From Maridesulfovibrio sp. (GTDB taxonomy: Bacteria > Desulfobacterota > Desulfovibrionia > Desulfovibrionales > Desulfovibrionaceae): a stretch of 64,000 bases of DNA. The position numbers and the translations under genes were made by a program. Below are positions 8,667-16,961 of this stretch, piece after piece. The DNA is taken from positions 1 through 64,000 of the forward strand of contig NZ_OY763930.1 in assembly GCF_963667685.1 (NCBI RefSeq), in the 5' to 3' direction. The number at the start of each line of letters is the position of its first letter. The stretch's first letter is position 1. The notes under the pieces were generated by a model that was not told the origin of the DNA, did no database searches, and saw only the letters and a list, made by a program, of their open reading frames with translations.

Positions 8667-9872
8667 ATGTCAGATTCTCCTAATAGCCTTACATATCTGC
8701 CTAGAAGCGGTAGAAACAACAGAATAATTATTATCATCTTGGTCATATCCATGATGCTTGTCGCTGTCATGGGCTACTCTATGTACAACTCCAGCCAAAA
8801 GACCAAAGCGGCAAAGGAAAAGAAACCTGCTGTAACCGAATCGGACATTAAACAAACTCTGAGTGAACCAGAGGCATTCGGTCTTTCCCTTCCACCAAAA
8901 GAAGAAGAGAAGGAAGAACCGAAAATACCGGCTCAAGAAAGACCTCTGGTCACTGTTGTGCGGCCAACTGAACCAACTGAAGCGGAAAAACAGCGCATGA
9001 AAGAGTTTGCGGAACTGCGCACTTTCAAACTGGAAAGAATGAAAGCAGCGCTGGCCGCTCCGCTTAAGGTACAAACTGCACTACCCGAAAAAAAACAACA
9101 GATCGTCCAGGCATCTATGGATGATGTGCGCTCACGCCATCCATTGGTAGTGCCGAACATGTCCACAGATGTTGCCAATCAACCAAGCGACCAGCAGGAC
9201 AAGGAAGAATTTCTCAATTCCCGCGCGGCCAAGGACGGTTCATGGCAACTACCTTATGAGAGGGTTCCCGGTAAAAGATTCGAGCTGAAAACCGGAGCAG
9301 TCATCAATGGAATCATGATCTCCGGCATCAACTCTGATCTTCCCGGGCAGATAATCGGGCAGGTCAGCCAGAATATCTATGACACTGCCAGCGGACAATT
9401 CCTGCTTATCCCACAAGGTTCACGCATGATCGGGGTTTATGATTCAAGAGTTGCGGCCGGCCAGACACGCGTACTGGTTGCCTGGAACAGAATCATCTTT
9501 CCAGATGGCTCTTCCATTACGCTCGGAATTATGCCCGGAACGGATGTAGGCGGATATGCCGGATATTCAGGCGAAGTGGACAACCACTATCTGCGTATCT
9601 TCGGGTCTTCGGCAATCATGAGTGTGATCAGTGGCGGCATGGCATACGCTATGGACAAATTCAACAAGAGTTCGTCGTCAAATGACAACCCCAGTCTGCA
9701 AGATGAACTAGGCTCCGCACTTTCAAGCCAGCTCGGTCAGTCTACCCTATCGCTGTTGCAGAACAACATGAGCATAAAACCTGCCATCAGTACCGCACCG
9801 GGTAAGCGATTCAACATGGTAGTGACCAAAGATATTGTCTTTGCGCGCCCCTACAAGCCTTACAGGAGCTAG
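8667..9872 (+). CDS. trbI: TrbI/VirB10-like T4SS channel protein
   Basis: A 401-residue protein with a short cytoplasmic start, one membrane helix (IIIIILVISMMLVAVMGYSMY), a charged Pro/Glu-rich linker and a C-terminal VirB10/TrbI beta-barrel domain. Family landmarks in the latter are ELKTGAVINGIMISGINSDLPG, FLLIPQGSRMIGVYDSRV and NRIIFPDGSSITLG. VirB10/TrbI spans both membranes and links the energising ATPases to the outer-membrane channel of conjugative type IV secretion. The remaining mating-pore genes are not in the window and presumably lie to the left. Confidence 0.88.
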   Translation: MSDSPNSLTYLPRSGRNNRIIIIILVISMMLVAVMGYSMYNSSQKTKAAKEKKPAVTESDIKQTLSEPEAFGLSLPPKEEEKEEPKIPAQERPLVTVVRPTEPTEAEKQRMKEFAELRTFKLERMKAALAAPLKVQTALPEKKQQIVQASMDDVRSRHPLVVPNMSTDVANQPSDQQDKEEFLNSRAAKDGSWQLPYERVPGKRFELKTGAVINGIMISGINSDLPGQIIGQVSQNIYDTASGQFLLIPQGSRMIGVYDSRVAAGQTRVLVAWNRIIFPDGSSITLGIMPGTDVGGYAGYSGEVDNHYLRIFGSSAIMSVISGGMAYAMDKFNKSSSSNDNPSLQDELGSALSSQLGQSTLSLLQNNMSIKPAISTAPGKRFNMVVTKDIVFARPYKPYRS

Positions 9873-9874
9873 AT

Positions 9875-11869
9875 ATGAACAATAATGTTTATGGACTCGG
9901 TAAAAAGAAAGGGCGCGGATGGTCCGGCCTGTTCTATCTGGTTTTCCTACTGATGCTGGCCTGCACTGCTATGAGCTATGCCACACAAAATGCGGCGGAA
10001 CTCTACGGCCATCATCAGGCATTGGGCAAAACAGCATACGCACAATTCTACTGGCCATGGATGATCTTTCACTGGGTGAAAATAGTCCAGCCCAGCAAGG
10101 AACTGGATCATCTTATATCGGTTTCAGTACTGATCTTTGCGGCTCCGCAGATAGTCGCATTGGCCTTGATCGCACTCTTTTCCAGCAAGCCCAAAGGAGT
10201 TGAAGATATTCACGGGACAGCTCACTGGGCCAAAGAAAAAGAAATTAAACAGGCCGGATTAATCGGCAGCTCCGGTGTATACGTTGGCGGCTGGCAGAAT
10301 AAGAAAGTCATCCATTACCTGCGCCACAATGGACCGGAACACATCATGGCCTTTGCTCCGACCAGATCGGGTAAAGGTGTCGGTCTGGTTCTGCCCACCC
10401 TGCTCTCATGGGGAGAAAGCTCAATCGTGCTCGACATCAAGGGTGAAAACTGGGCTTTGACTTCCGGCTGGCGCAAACAGCAGGGCCACAAAGTCATGAA
10501 GTTTGATCCCACAGATACAAACGGAAGTTCCGCTCGTTACAATCCTTTGGCTGAAATCAGGCTCGGTGGACCCCATGCAATACCTGATGCCCAGAACATC
10601 GCCAGTATGATTGTTGATCCTGACGGCAAAGGACTCAAGGACTACTGGAACAAGGCCGCATTCTCATTCCTCGGCGGAACCATGCTTCACTGCCTGATTC
10701 ATTTTCAGATTCATGAAGGACGTCATGCCACTTTAAATGACCTGTCCCTCATGCTTGCTGATGAAGACCGGGATATGTCCGAGCTGTTTGAAGAAATGCT
10801 CACCTATGACCATGTGGAATATCTGCAAACACTCTTCGGCGACTCCATGAACAACGAATCAATGGTCGCCATACGGAAATTTATCGCTGCCGCAGCACGC
10901 GAAATGCTAAACAAAGCCGATGCCGAACTTTCCGGTGTTGTCTCAACCGCAGTGGCCAACATGGCCCTTTATCGTGACCCGGTAGTCAACTGGGCCACTT
11001 CCGGATGTGATTTCCGTATCGCGGATCTCATGAACTCGGATCAGCCGGTATCGCTCTATTTGGTTATCCGTCCCTCGGACATCGACCGTTTGCGGCCGCT
11101 GGTAAGATTGATCCTGAACATCGTCCTGCGCCGGCTGACCGAAGAAATGGAATTTTCAAACGGGCAGGTCAAAGCAAACTACAAGCACCGCCTGCTGCTC
11201 ATGCTCGATGAGTTCACATCCCTTGGCCGCATGGAAATCTTTGAACGCGCTCTCGCCTTCATGGCCGGTTACGGAATCAAGGCCTACATCATCGTGCAGG
11301 ATCTTGCCCAGCTCCAGTCCGCTTACGGCAAGGAAGAATCCATAATGAGCAACTGCCATCTGCGCATTGCATACGCTCCCAACAAAATCGAAACCGCGCA
11401 GGTCCTTTCCAAAATGACCGGCGAAGCCACCGTAATTCAGAAAAAGACTTCCATTTCCGGCACACGCAGCGGTCACTTGAACAGGGCCAACGTCAGCATT
11501 TCCGAAGCTAAACGCGCCCTGCTCACCCCTGACGAATGTATGCGCCTTCCAGGTGCTGAAAAAGACCGTCAGGGCAATATTACCAAGGCAGGGGACATGC
11601 TCATTTTCTGCGCCGGATTTGCACCAATATATGGCACGCAGATCCTGTTCTTCCTTGATCCTGAGTTCCTTAAACGCTCAAAGATTCCGGCCCCGGAAAA
11701 ATCAGACCTGTTCAAGGAACAAACCGCTGAGCCAGCTGTATCCGACCAGCCCGGCAATGAAACGACCAATATACCGGAGAGTGAACCGGAAGTGGATCTG
11801 GATGCAGAGATGGAAGAACTCGCCACTGAACAATTCGTCAGTGAGGACATAGACCATGAAAATTACTGA
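9875..11869 (+). CDS. virD4: VirD4/TraG-type coupling protein (T4CP)
   Basis: A 664-residue conjugative coupling protein that delivers the relaxosome to the secretion channel. Two N-terminal hydrophobic segments (about residues 14-32 and 75-100) anchor it in the inner membrane. Walker A is APTRSGKGVG (about 160-169) and Walker B lies in LLLMLDEFTSLG (about 438-449), with downstream IVQDLAQLQSAYG typical of TraG/VirD4. The C-terminal tail is strongly acidic. The start is two bases after trbI and the end overlaps the next gene by 14 bases. Confidence 0.92.
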   Translation: MNNNVYGLGKKKGRGWSGLFYLVFLLMLACTAMSYATQNAAELYGHHQALGKTAYAQFYWPWMIFHWVKIVQPSKELDHLISVSVLIFAAPQIVALALIALFSSKPKGVEDIHGTAHWAKEKEIKQAGLIGSSGVYVGGWQNKKVIHYLRHNGPEHIMAFAPTRSGKGVGLVLPTLLSWGESSIVLDIKGENWALTSGWRKQQGHKVMKFDPTDTNGSSARYNPLAEIRLGGPHAIPDAQNIASMIVDPDGKGLKDYWNKAAFSFLGGTMLHCLIHFQIHEGRHATLNDLSLMLADEDRDMSELFEEMLTYDHVEYLQTLFGDSMNNESMVAIRKFIAAAAREMLNKADAELSGVVSTAVANMALYRDPVVNWATSGCDFRIADLMNSDQPVSLYLVIRPSDIDRLRPLVRLILNIVLRRLTEEMEFSNGQVKANYKHRLLLMLDEFTSLGRMEIFERALAFMAGYGIKAYIIVQDLAQLQSAYGKEESIMSNCHLRIAYAPNKIETAQVLSKMTGEATVIQKKTSISGTRSGHLNRANVSISEAKRALLTPDECMRLPGAEKDRQGNITKAGDMLIFCAGFAPIYGTQILFFLDPEFLKRSKIPAPEKSDLFKEQTAEPAVSDQPGNETTNIPESEPEVDLDAEMEELATEQFVSEDIDHENY

Positions 11870-12275
11870 AATTGAAACCCTGCTCCCGGTTCGTTTCCCA
11901 CGTAAGGCCTGCCGAACCTGCCCGGCATGCGCTGCATGGATGGCGGCACGCGGAACAAGAAAAATAGGACGTCCCGGTTGTCCGCTTTGTCATGGTGATG
12001 GCCGTGTTCCCTATATGTTCCTTCCGCCTGAACAGGTTTCTGGCCGGGAACTTGTAGAAGCTGGGCATGAAGCCATTCCTGTTCTCAAACCGATTTTCGG
12101 AAACTGCAAAGAACCCGGCAAACACCGGGCTATGCAGATGGGCAATAGAGTGCGCTGCCCTGGCTGTGATGATCTCTGCATAATGCCTGAAGGAATTGAA
12201 CCCGGTGATTTGATCTCAACCAAGCAGGCCAAAGTGAAGAGCTATGCACATAGTCCGCTAACGGCAATGTCCTGA
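11856..12275 (+). CDS. Cysteine-rich protein of unknown function
   Basis: A 139-residue protein that I do not recognise. It has several Cys pairs (CRTCPAC, CPLC, CPGCDDLC), so it probably binds two or more zinc ions or another metal in a rubredoxin/zinc-ribbon manner. A GAGGAC sits before the ATG, and the gene overlaps the virD4 end. Translational coupling to the coupling protein suggests a conjugation role, but none can be assigned. Confidence 0.6.
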   Translation: MKITEIETLLPVRFPRKACRTCPACAAWMAARGTRKIGRPGCPLCHGDGRVPYMFLPPEQVSGRELVEAGHEAIPVLKPIFGNCKEPGKHRAMQMGNRVRCPGCDDLCIMPEGIEPGDLISTKQAKVKSYAHSPLTAMS

Positions 12276-12421
12276 AACGCATGCTCCAAGAGACTTGAAC
12301 TTTGGCAAGCTGCTTCATGTCCATTCTCTAGGTAATAATTTTAATTAGGTTAAACGCCCGGAAAGACCCGGTTCTTGAATCTAAATTTCTCAACTGAACT
12401 TGATCTGCAAGGAATCAGTCT

Positions 12422-14050
12422 ATGACTGCAACGGCACAAAAATATGAACATCCCGGCTCTGGTGACTGCAATGATCAGTACCAGTTCCAAGCTGATACCG
12501 ATCATCTGAAAAAGCTAATGCGCCGTGACATTGCCGGATTTTATAACCGCCTTTCCGTCACCGGCAAAAGGATACTTGCCGCCCTTATCCAATCCGCTCC
12601 GGATTCAGGTTCTGACAAGCCGTTTCCTTTTGTGATCTCCAGTCTGCAACACAATGCCAAATGCAGTAAATTAAGCGTTCTGCGCACTATTCCCAAGGGC
12701 GAAAAAGCGGGACTTTTCCAGCGTAAAAACCATAAGTCCGGTCGCAGACACGGCAGCATCATTACCTTATATAATGAACGCTGCGAGTACTTCCTTAGTC
12801 TTTACAAACAGGAATACGGGCTGCTGGCTGATACCGATCATGACCGGTATCAAGTACGAGATGTTACCAATGCTGACCGGTATCAGATCAACTTTGGTAA
12901 CAAACAAGATCAAAAGGCCGAGCCAGCCCAATCACTGAACCTTGCCGACAACACGGACCTGCTCTTTTCCCGTTTATCCGATCAGGGTAAGCGTGTGTTC
13001 GGTATCATTTCCTCAATTGCAAAGCAGACTGAACAGGATGAAGTATCCCTTGTAATTCAATCTGTTGCCAGAGATGCGGCATGCAGCGAAGTCACAGCGC
13101 GACGAGTCATCAAGCAAGGTCACGAAGCCGGGCTTTACACCAAAAGACAGCACCAACGCGGCCCACGTTTCGGGATCATCCTCAAGCTGAACAGCGGTCC
13201 CATAAAACGAATGCAGGAGCTGTTGCAAACCTTTCCCGCTCAGCTTGTTACCAATAGTGATCGGTATCAGGCAGGTGTTACCGAACATGACCGGTATCAT
13301 GACCGTAATGATACCGATCATGATACCAAACGTGACCGGTATCCTGTTACCAATGCTATTTTAGACCACAAACAAGCCGTTAGCCCCTGCCAATCAAGGG
13401 CTGACAGCAATTCCGCGCAACAACCTGTTACCAATGCTGATCAGTATCAAAACCCGGTACTATTAGATAGACAGATTAAAAATCTATCTGCTTCTGAAGA
13501 AAATGAAGAAGAACGCTGGGCGCGCAGGCTGCTTTCAATTAGCGCAGACGAATTTCAAATTCTCTGGCCCCGGCTCCATGAAAAGAGTTTCGGACCGGAT
13601 CAGATCCGCCAGATAGTTGAGCACCGACTTTCATTCGATGAAACAATTCTCGACATTGAAAATTCACTGCATGCGGTTGAATACCACCTAGAACAAGACA
13701 TATTCCCACAAACCAAGAAGGGGATATGCAACTACGTCTTCGCAGTGCTCAAAAGGAACGGAAGATTTAACAGACCAGCTGGCTTCATGACTCCCAACGA
13801 GCAGGCCCTTGCCAATGCCAAGAAGGAAAAAGCGGTCATCCGTGAATTGCAGGAGCTGGACAGAAAGAAATCCAAGGAAGCGGATCAGGCCGCACAGAAT
13901 GAAAAATTTGAAGCATGGTTAAAAACACAGACTCCTGAAGATCTGAAAGCAATTGACGCTCTCTGCTCCATGCGCGTCAGCACTGAAGCCACAAAGCGTT
14001 CATGGCGTAAATCCTACTGGACCAAAAACATCAGCAGGAATGCAGCATGA
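12422..14050 (+). CDS. Two-winged-helix DNA-binding protein with internal iterons; candidate replication initiator
   Basis: A 542-residue protein. Residues about 35-110 and 185-265 look like a duplicated winged-helix domain: both contain a K-R-I/V-(L/F) helix, a V-I-(S/Q)-S sequence, a C-S-(K/E)-(L/V) helix and a (K/H)-(K/E)-AGL(F/Y) turn followed by H-x-(S/R)-G-x-R-(H/F)-G. Between and after them the protein repeats VTNADRYQ-like peptides, which are translations of the DNA repeats listed separately. The C-terminal third (from about residue 360) is charged and helical. Two tandem winged helices plus binding-site-like repeats recall Rep initiators and phage lambda O. This is inference: no family match was run. 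Confidence 0.55.
   Translation: MTATAQKYEHPGSGDCNDQYQFQADTDHLKKLMRRDIAGFYNRLSVTGKRILAALIQSAPDSGSDKPFPFVISSLQHNAKCSKLSVLRTIPKGEKAGLFQRKNHKSGRRHGSIITLYNERCEYFLSLYKQEYGLLADTDHDRYQVRDVTNADRYQINFGNKQDQKAEPAQSLNLADNTDLLFSRLSDQGKRVFGIISSIAKQTEQDEVSLVIQSVARDAACSEVTARRVIKQGHEAGLYTKRQHQRGPRFGIILKLNSGPIKRMQELLQTFPAQLVTNSDRYQAGVTEHDRYHDRNDTDHDTKRDRYPVTNAILDHKQAVSPCQSRADSNSAQQPVTNADQYQNPVLLDRQIKNLSASEENEEERWARRLLSISADEFQILWPRLHEKSFGPDQIRQIVEHRLSFDETILDIENSLHAVEYHLEQDIFPQTKKGICNYVFAVLKRNGRFNRPAGFMTPNEQALANAKKEKAVIRELQELDRKKSKEADQAAQNEKFEAWLKTQTPEDLKAIDALCSMRVSTEATKRSWRKSYWTKNISRNAA
12829..13449 (+). repeat. Iteron-like repeats inside the two-winged-helix gene
   Basis: The core unit is TGACCGGTATCA or its reverse TGATACCGGTCA, with some C/T and G/A changes. 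Composite 23-bp units consisting of GTTACCAATGCT followed directly by GACCGGTATCA (with variants) occur at 12863-12885, 13247-13269, 13277-13299 and 13427-13449. A half unit is at 13346-13357. The core occurs inverted at 12829-12840 (forming a palindrome with 12841-12852) and 13309-13320, and forward at 13333-13344. A further inverted core lies at 12493-12504. The two orientations encode different peptides (DTDH versus DRYQ), so selection is on DNA, not on a protein repeat. Confidence 0.75.
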
Positions 14051-14562
14051 AAAATGTGCTGCTGATCCTTTTCTTTCTTCACGCACTGATAGTCGTCTAT
14101 CTGCTGCATGGGCTGGGATATCGGATAAATCTTACCGATTCCATGCCCCATGGAATTTACCAGATCGTACCCGGCAAACCCGGTCGCGGTGATCTGGTCA
14201 CCTTCAGTCTTGCTGAAGATAATCCCTATTTCCAAATTTCCCTTGAGCGGCACTATCTGGGCCTGAACGGAAACAGACCGCTGCTTAAAATTCTGGCAGG
14301 CCTGCCCGGTGATTCCATTGAAATCGCTGACAACGGTATTTGCGTAAATTCCGAACTGCTTCCGCGCACGCAAGCCAAGATCTGCGACCGCCACGGCAGA
14401 CAACTTCCAATTTTTCTGAAATCCACTGTTATCCCCTCTGCCAAAGGTCTGGCCCTGTCCACATACACCGGCAACAGCTTTGATGGCCGTTACTTCGGAC
14501 TGGTGGAACTTAGCCGGTTGCAGAGGGTCATACCTGTTTTAACCTTTAAATTCGGAGGATAG
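14047..14562 (+). CDS. traF: TraF-like signal peptidase (S26 family)
   Basis: A 171-residue S26 serine protease of the conjugal TraF type. One N-terminal membrane helix is followed by the nucleophile Ser32 in TDSMPHGIYQI, the general base Lys81 in LLKILAGLPGDS, and the closing GxxF/DGRYFG motif (FDGRYFGLVELS). In RP4, TraF cyclises and matures the conjugative pilin; in this operon it may process a mating-pore component. It overlaps the preceding gene by four bases and ends four bases before topB. Confidence 0.82.
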   Translation: MKNVLLILFFLHALIVVYLLHGLGYRINLTDSMPHGIYQIVPGKPGRGDLVTFSLAEDNPYFQISLERHYLGLNGNRPLLKILAGLPGDSIEIADNGICVNSELLPRTQAKICDRHGRQLPIFLKSTVIPSAKGLALSTYTGNSFDGRYFGLVELSRLQRVIPVLTFKFGG

Positions 14563-14565
14563 ATC

Positions 14566-16725
14566 ATGCGTCTATTCATCGCAGAAAAAAAAGATGTGGC
14601 CTTAGCCATATCACAAGCTCTCGGCGGACCGGACAAGCCGACCGGAGCTGCCTTCAATGTAAACGGAGACCGTATCACCTGGCTCTGGGGGCATGTGCTG
14701 CGGTTGACTGATCCGGAAGAACACGACGAGCGTTACAAGCTCTGGGATCTGAAGAGTCTGCCTATGAAATGGCCGGTGACCTACGCCCCGGAACCAAGGC
14801 ATGCCGACCATCTCAAAAAGATCATCGCTCTCGCCCATCAGGCCGACGAACTGATCAATGCCGGAGACCCGGACCCGGAAGGTCAACGGCTGGTCGATGA
14901 AGTTATCGAGTTTGCAGGTCTGATGGAAAAACCGACCAGAAGACTGCTGATCAACGACAACAACGGCTCTGCCATCCTCAAAGCTCTTAAAAACATGGAA
15001 AGCAACAGTAAGTTCCATGGTCTGTCCATGTCAGCGCTGGCCCGGGCAGTATGCGACCAGCGGTATGGCTACAACCTGACCCGCTGCTATTCCACGCTGG
15101 CCCAGAAAAAAGGCTATCAGGGCGTGCTTTCAGTTGGCCGGGTCCAGACTCCCATCCTCGGTCTGGTCGTCGCCCGTGACCGCGCCCATGAAGGACACGA
15201 AAAGCAGGCATATCATACGGTCAAAGCACAGATTGATATGCCGGGCCAGTTGGTTGAAGCCGAATATATACCCGCCAATGATGCACCGGTGGATGAAAAA
15301 GGCCGGATCGCAGATGCGGTCTTCGCTAAAAAGATTGCGAACGAGGTTCAAGGTAAGCCGGCCACGGTTCTTTCCGTGCAGACTTCCGAGCGCAAGAATG
15401 ATCCTCCCCTGCCCTACAACCTGCTTGCTTTGCAGGCCGATGCTGCCGGACTTTGGAACTACAAGCCCAAAAAAGTTCTGGAGATCACCCAGCGGCTGCG
15501 CGACCAGCACAAGGCGATCACCTACAATCGCAGTGATTGCCGTTACCTCAATGACGAGCGACACGCTGAAGCAGCAGAGCTGTTACAGGCTCTAACCCCG
15601 GCTTTCGGAGATATGGCCGAATACGCCGCCCCTGAGCGCAAATCCAAGGCTTTCAATTCCAAGAAAGTCACGGCGCACCACGCCATCATCCCGACCATGA
15701 ATGTGCCGCAGTTGGACAAACTGAACGAAGACGAGCGGCGTATTTATAAGCTGATCGTCAAACTCTACATTGCACAGTTCTATCCCCCGGCAGAATTTGA
15801 GACCACAAAAGTGGAACTGGAAATCGCCGGCCACAGATTCAAGGCAGAAGGCAGACTTAACAACTCACCGGGCTGGCGGCTGATCGATGAGCAGTATCTC
15901 AACGAATACGATAAGGCTGAGAAAATGACTCAGTTGCACAAGCTCCAGCAGAATGATTCCGGCTCCGTAGAATCAGCTGAATCAGTGAAGTCATTCACCA
16001 AGCCCCCGGCACGCTACACCATGAAAACACTGCTTAAGGATTTAACCGCGGTCGCTAAGTATGTAACCGACCCTGAAATCAAGAAGCTGTTCATGGACAA
16101 GGATAGTGACAAGCAGGACGAGTCCGGTGGAATCGGAACTCCGGCCACACGAGATTCCCATATTGAAACGCTCTTCAGACGTGGCTTTGTCATGGAGAAG
16201 GACAAGAAGGTCATCAGCACCGAGCTTGGCCGGGAATTTCATGATGCCCTACCGGATTTCGCAGTTAAGCCGGACATGACCGCCCTCTGGCATGAAAAGC
16301 AGAAACAGATTGAAGCCGGACAGCTGAACTATCTCCAGCTCATGGATGAAGTTGATGAGTCGGTCGCACAGGAGATCGAGCGCGTTAAACGTGAAGGCCT
16401 GAACATCAAAAGCAATGCGGTGCAATGCCCCAAATGCAAAACCGGATTCCTGAAGGCCCGCAAAGGAAAAACAAAATTCTGGGGCTGCTCCAACTATCCT
16501 GATTGCACCGCCACCTTTCCCAACAAAGCCGGCAAACCGGATCTCAAGGCCAAGCCTGCCAAAACAATTGAAGCTTCTACGGAACACAAATGCCCGGATT
16601 GCGGCAAAGGTTTAATACGCAGACCTGCCAAGCGCAAAGGATTGTTCTGGTGGGGGTGCAGCGGGTTCCCGGACTGCAAATTCCGCTGCTTTGATGAGAA
16701 AGGAAAACCGAAACTGGAAAGCTAA
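14566..16725 (+). CDS. topB: DNA topoisomerase III with two zinc-ribbon tails
   Basis: A 719-residue type IA topoisomerase. The N-terminal Toprim domain has MRLFIAEKKDVA and the acidic GDPDPEGQRL motif; GVLSVGRVQTPILGLVVARD is the strongly conserved topo III block; the active-site Tyr is in AITYNRSDCRYL (about residue 320). Two C-terminal zinc ribbons each have two Cys pairs with a GCSxYPDC/GCSGFPDC motif. Conjugative elements of this type often carry their own topo III, which probably resolves DNA during transfer or replication. The ATG follows a GGAGG. Confidence 0.93.
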   Translation: MRLFIAEKKDVALAISQALGGPDKPTGAAFNVNGDRITWLWGHVLRLTDPEEHDERYKLWDLKSLPMKWPVTYAPEPRHADHLKKIIALAHQADELINAGDPDPEGQRLVDEVIEFAGLMEKPTRRLLINDNNGSAILKALKNMESNSKFHGLSMSALARAVCDQRYGYNLTRCYSTLAQKKGYQGVLSVGRVQTPILGLVVARDRAHEGHEKQAYHTVKAQIDMPGQLVEAEYIPANDAPVDEKGRIADAVFAKKIANEVQGKPATVLSVQTSERKNDPPLPYNLLALQADAAGLWNYKPKKVLEITQRLRDQHKAITYNRSDCRYLNDERHAEAAELLQALTPAFGDMAEYAAPERKSKAFNSKKVTAHHAIIPTMNVPQLDKLNEDERRIYKLIVKLYIAQFYPPAEFETTKVELEIAGHRFKAEGRLNNSPGWRLIDEQYLNEYDKAEKMTQLHKLQQNDSGSVESAESVKSFTKPPARYTMKTLLKDLTAVAKYVTDPEIKKLFMDKDSDKQDESGGIGTPATRDSHIETLFRRGFVMEKDKKVISTELGREFHDALPDFAVKPDMTALWHEKQKQIEAGQLNYLQLMDEVDESVAQEIERVKREGLNIKSNAVQCPKCKTGFLKARKGKTKFWGCSNYPDCTATFPNKAGKPDLKAKPAKTIEASTEHKCPDCGKGLIRRPAKRKGLFWWGCSGFPDCKFRCFDEKGKPKLES

Positions 16726-16747
16726 CCCTCAAACCCAAGGAGAACAA

Positions 16748-16957
16748 ATGAGCCAAGACGAAATCAAAAAACACCTCAAAGAACAGGCCGACCAGCTCAC
16801 CGATGAACTGGAAGAAAATCCCGGAGCGGCCATAGAAGTCGATCCGGAACTGGCCGACTACATGGGAGCCTTTGAAGAAGACGCGCTCACAGCGGAAGAG
16901 GCAGAGGACGCATCATTCGATCCCTTTGATCCTGAAGACACAGAACCGGAGGAATGA
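16748..16957 (+). CDS. Small acidic protein of unknown function
   Basis: A 69-residue, highly acidic protein (Glu/Asp-rich, e.g. DPFDPEDTEPEE at the end). ATG 16748 was chosen because AAGGAGAAC precedes it; the frame is open upstream but overlaps topB. It lies between topB and the ArdC-like gene, four bases before the latter. Small acidic DNA mimics are known among anti-restriction proteins, and the neighbour is ArdC-like, but this is only a suggestion. No family is recognised. Confidence 0.6.
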   Translation: MSQDEIKKHLKEQADQLTDELEENPGAAIEVDPELADYMGAFEEDALTAEEAEDASFDPFDPEDTEPEE

Positions 16958-16961
16958 GCAC

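Noticed and set aside
12829..13449. CRISPR array
   Set aside because: The repeats are of uneven spacing, occur in both orientations and lie in an open reading frame; there are no equal-length spacers or cas genes.
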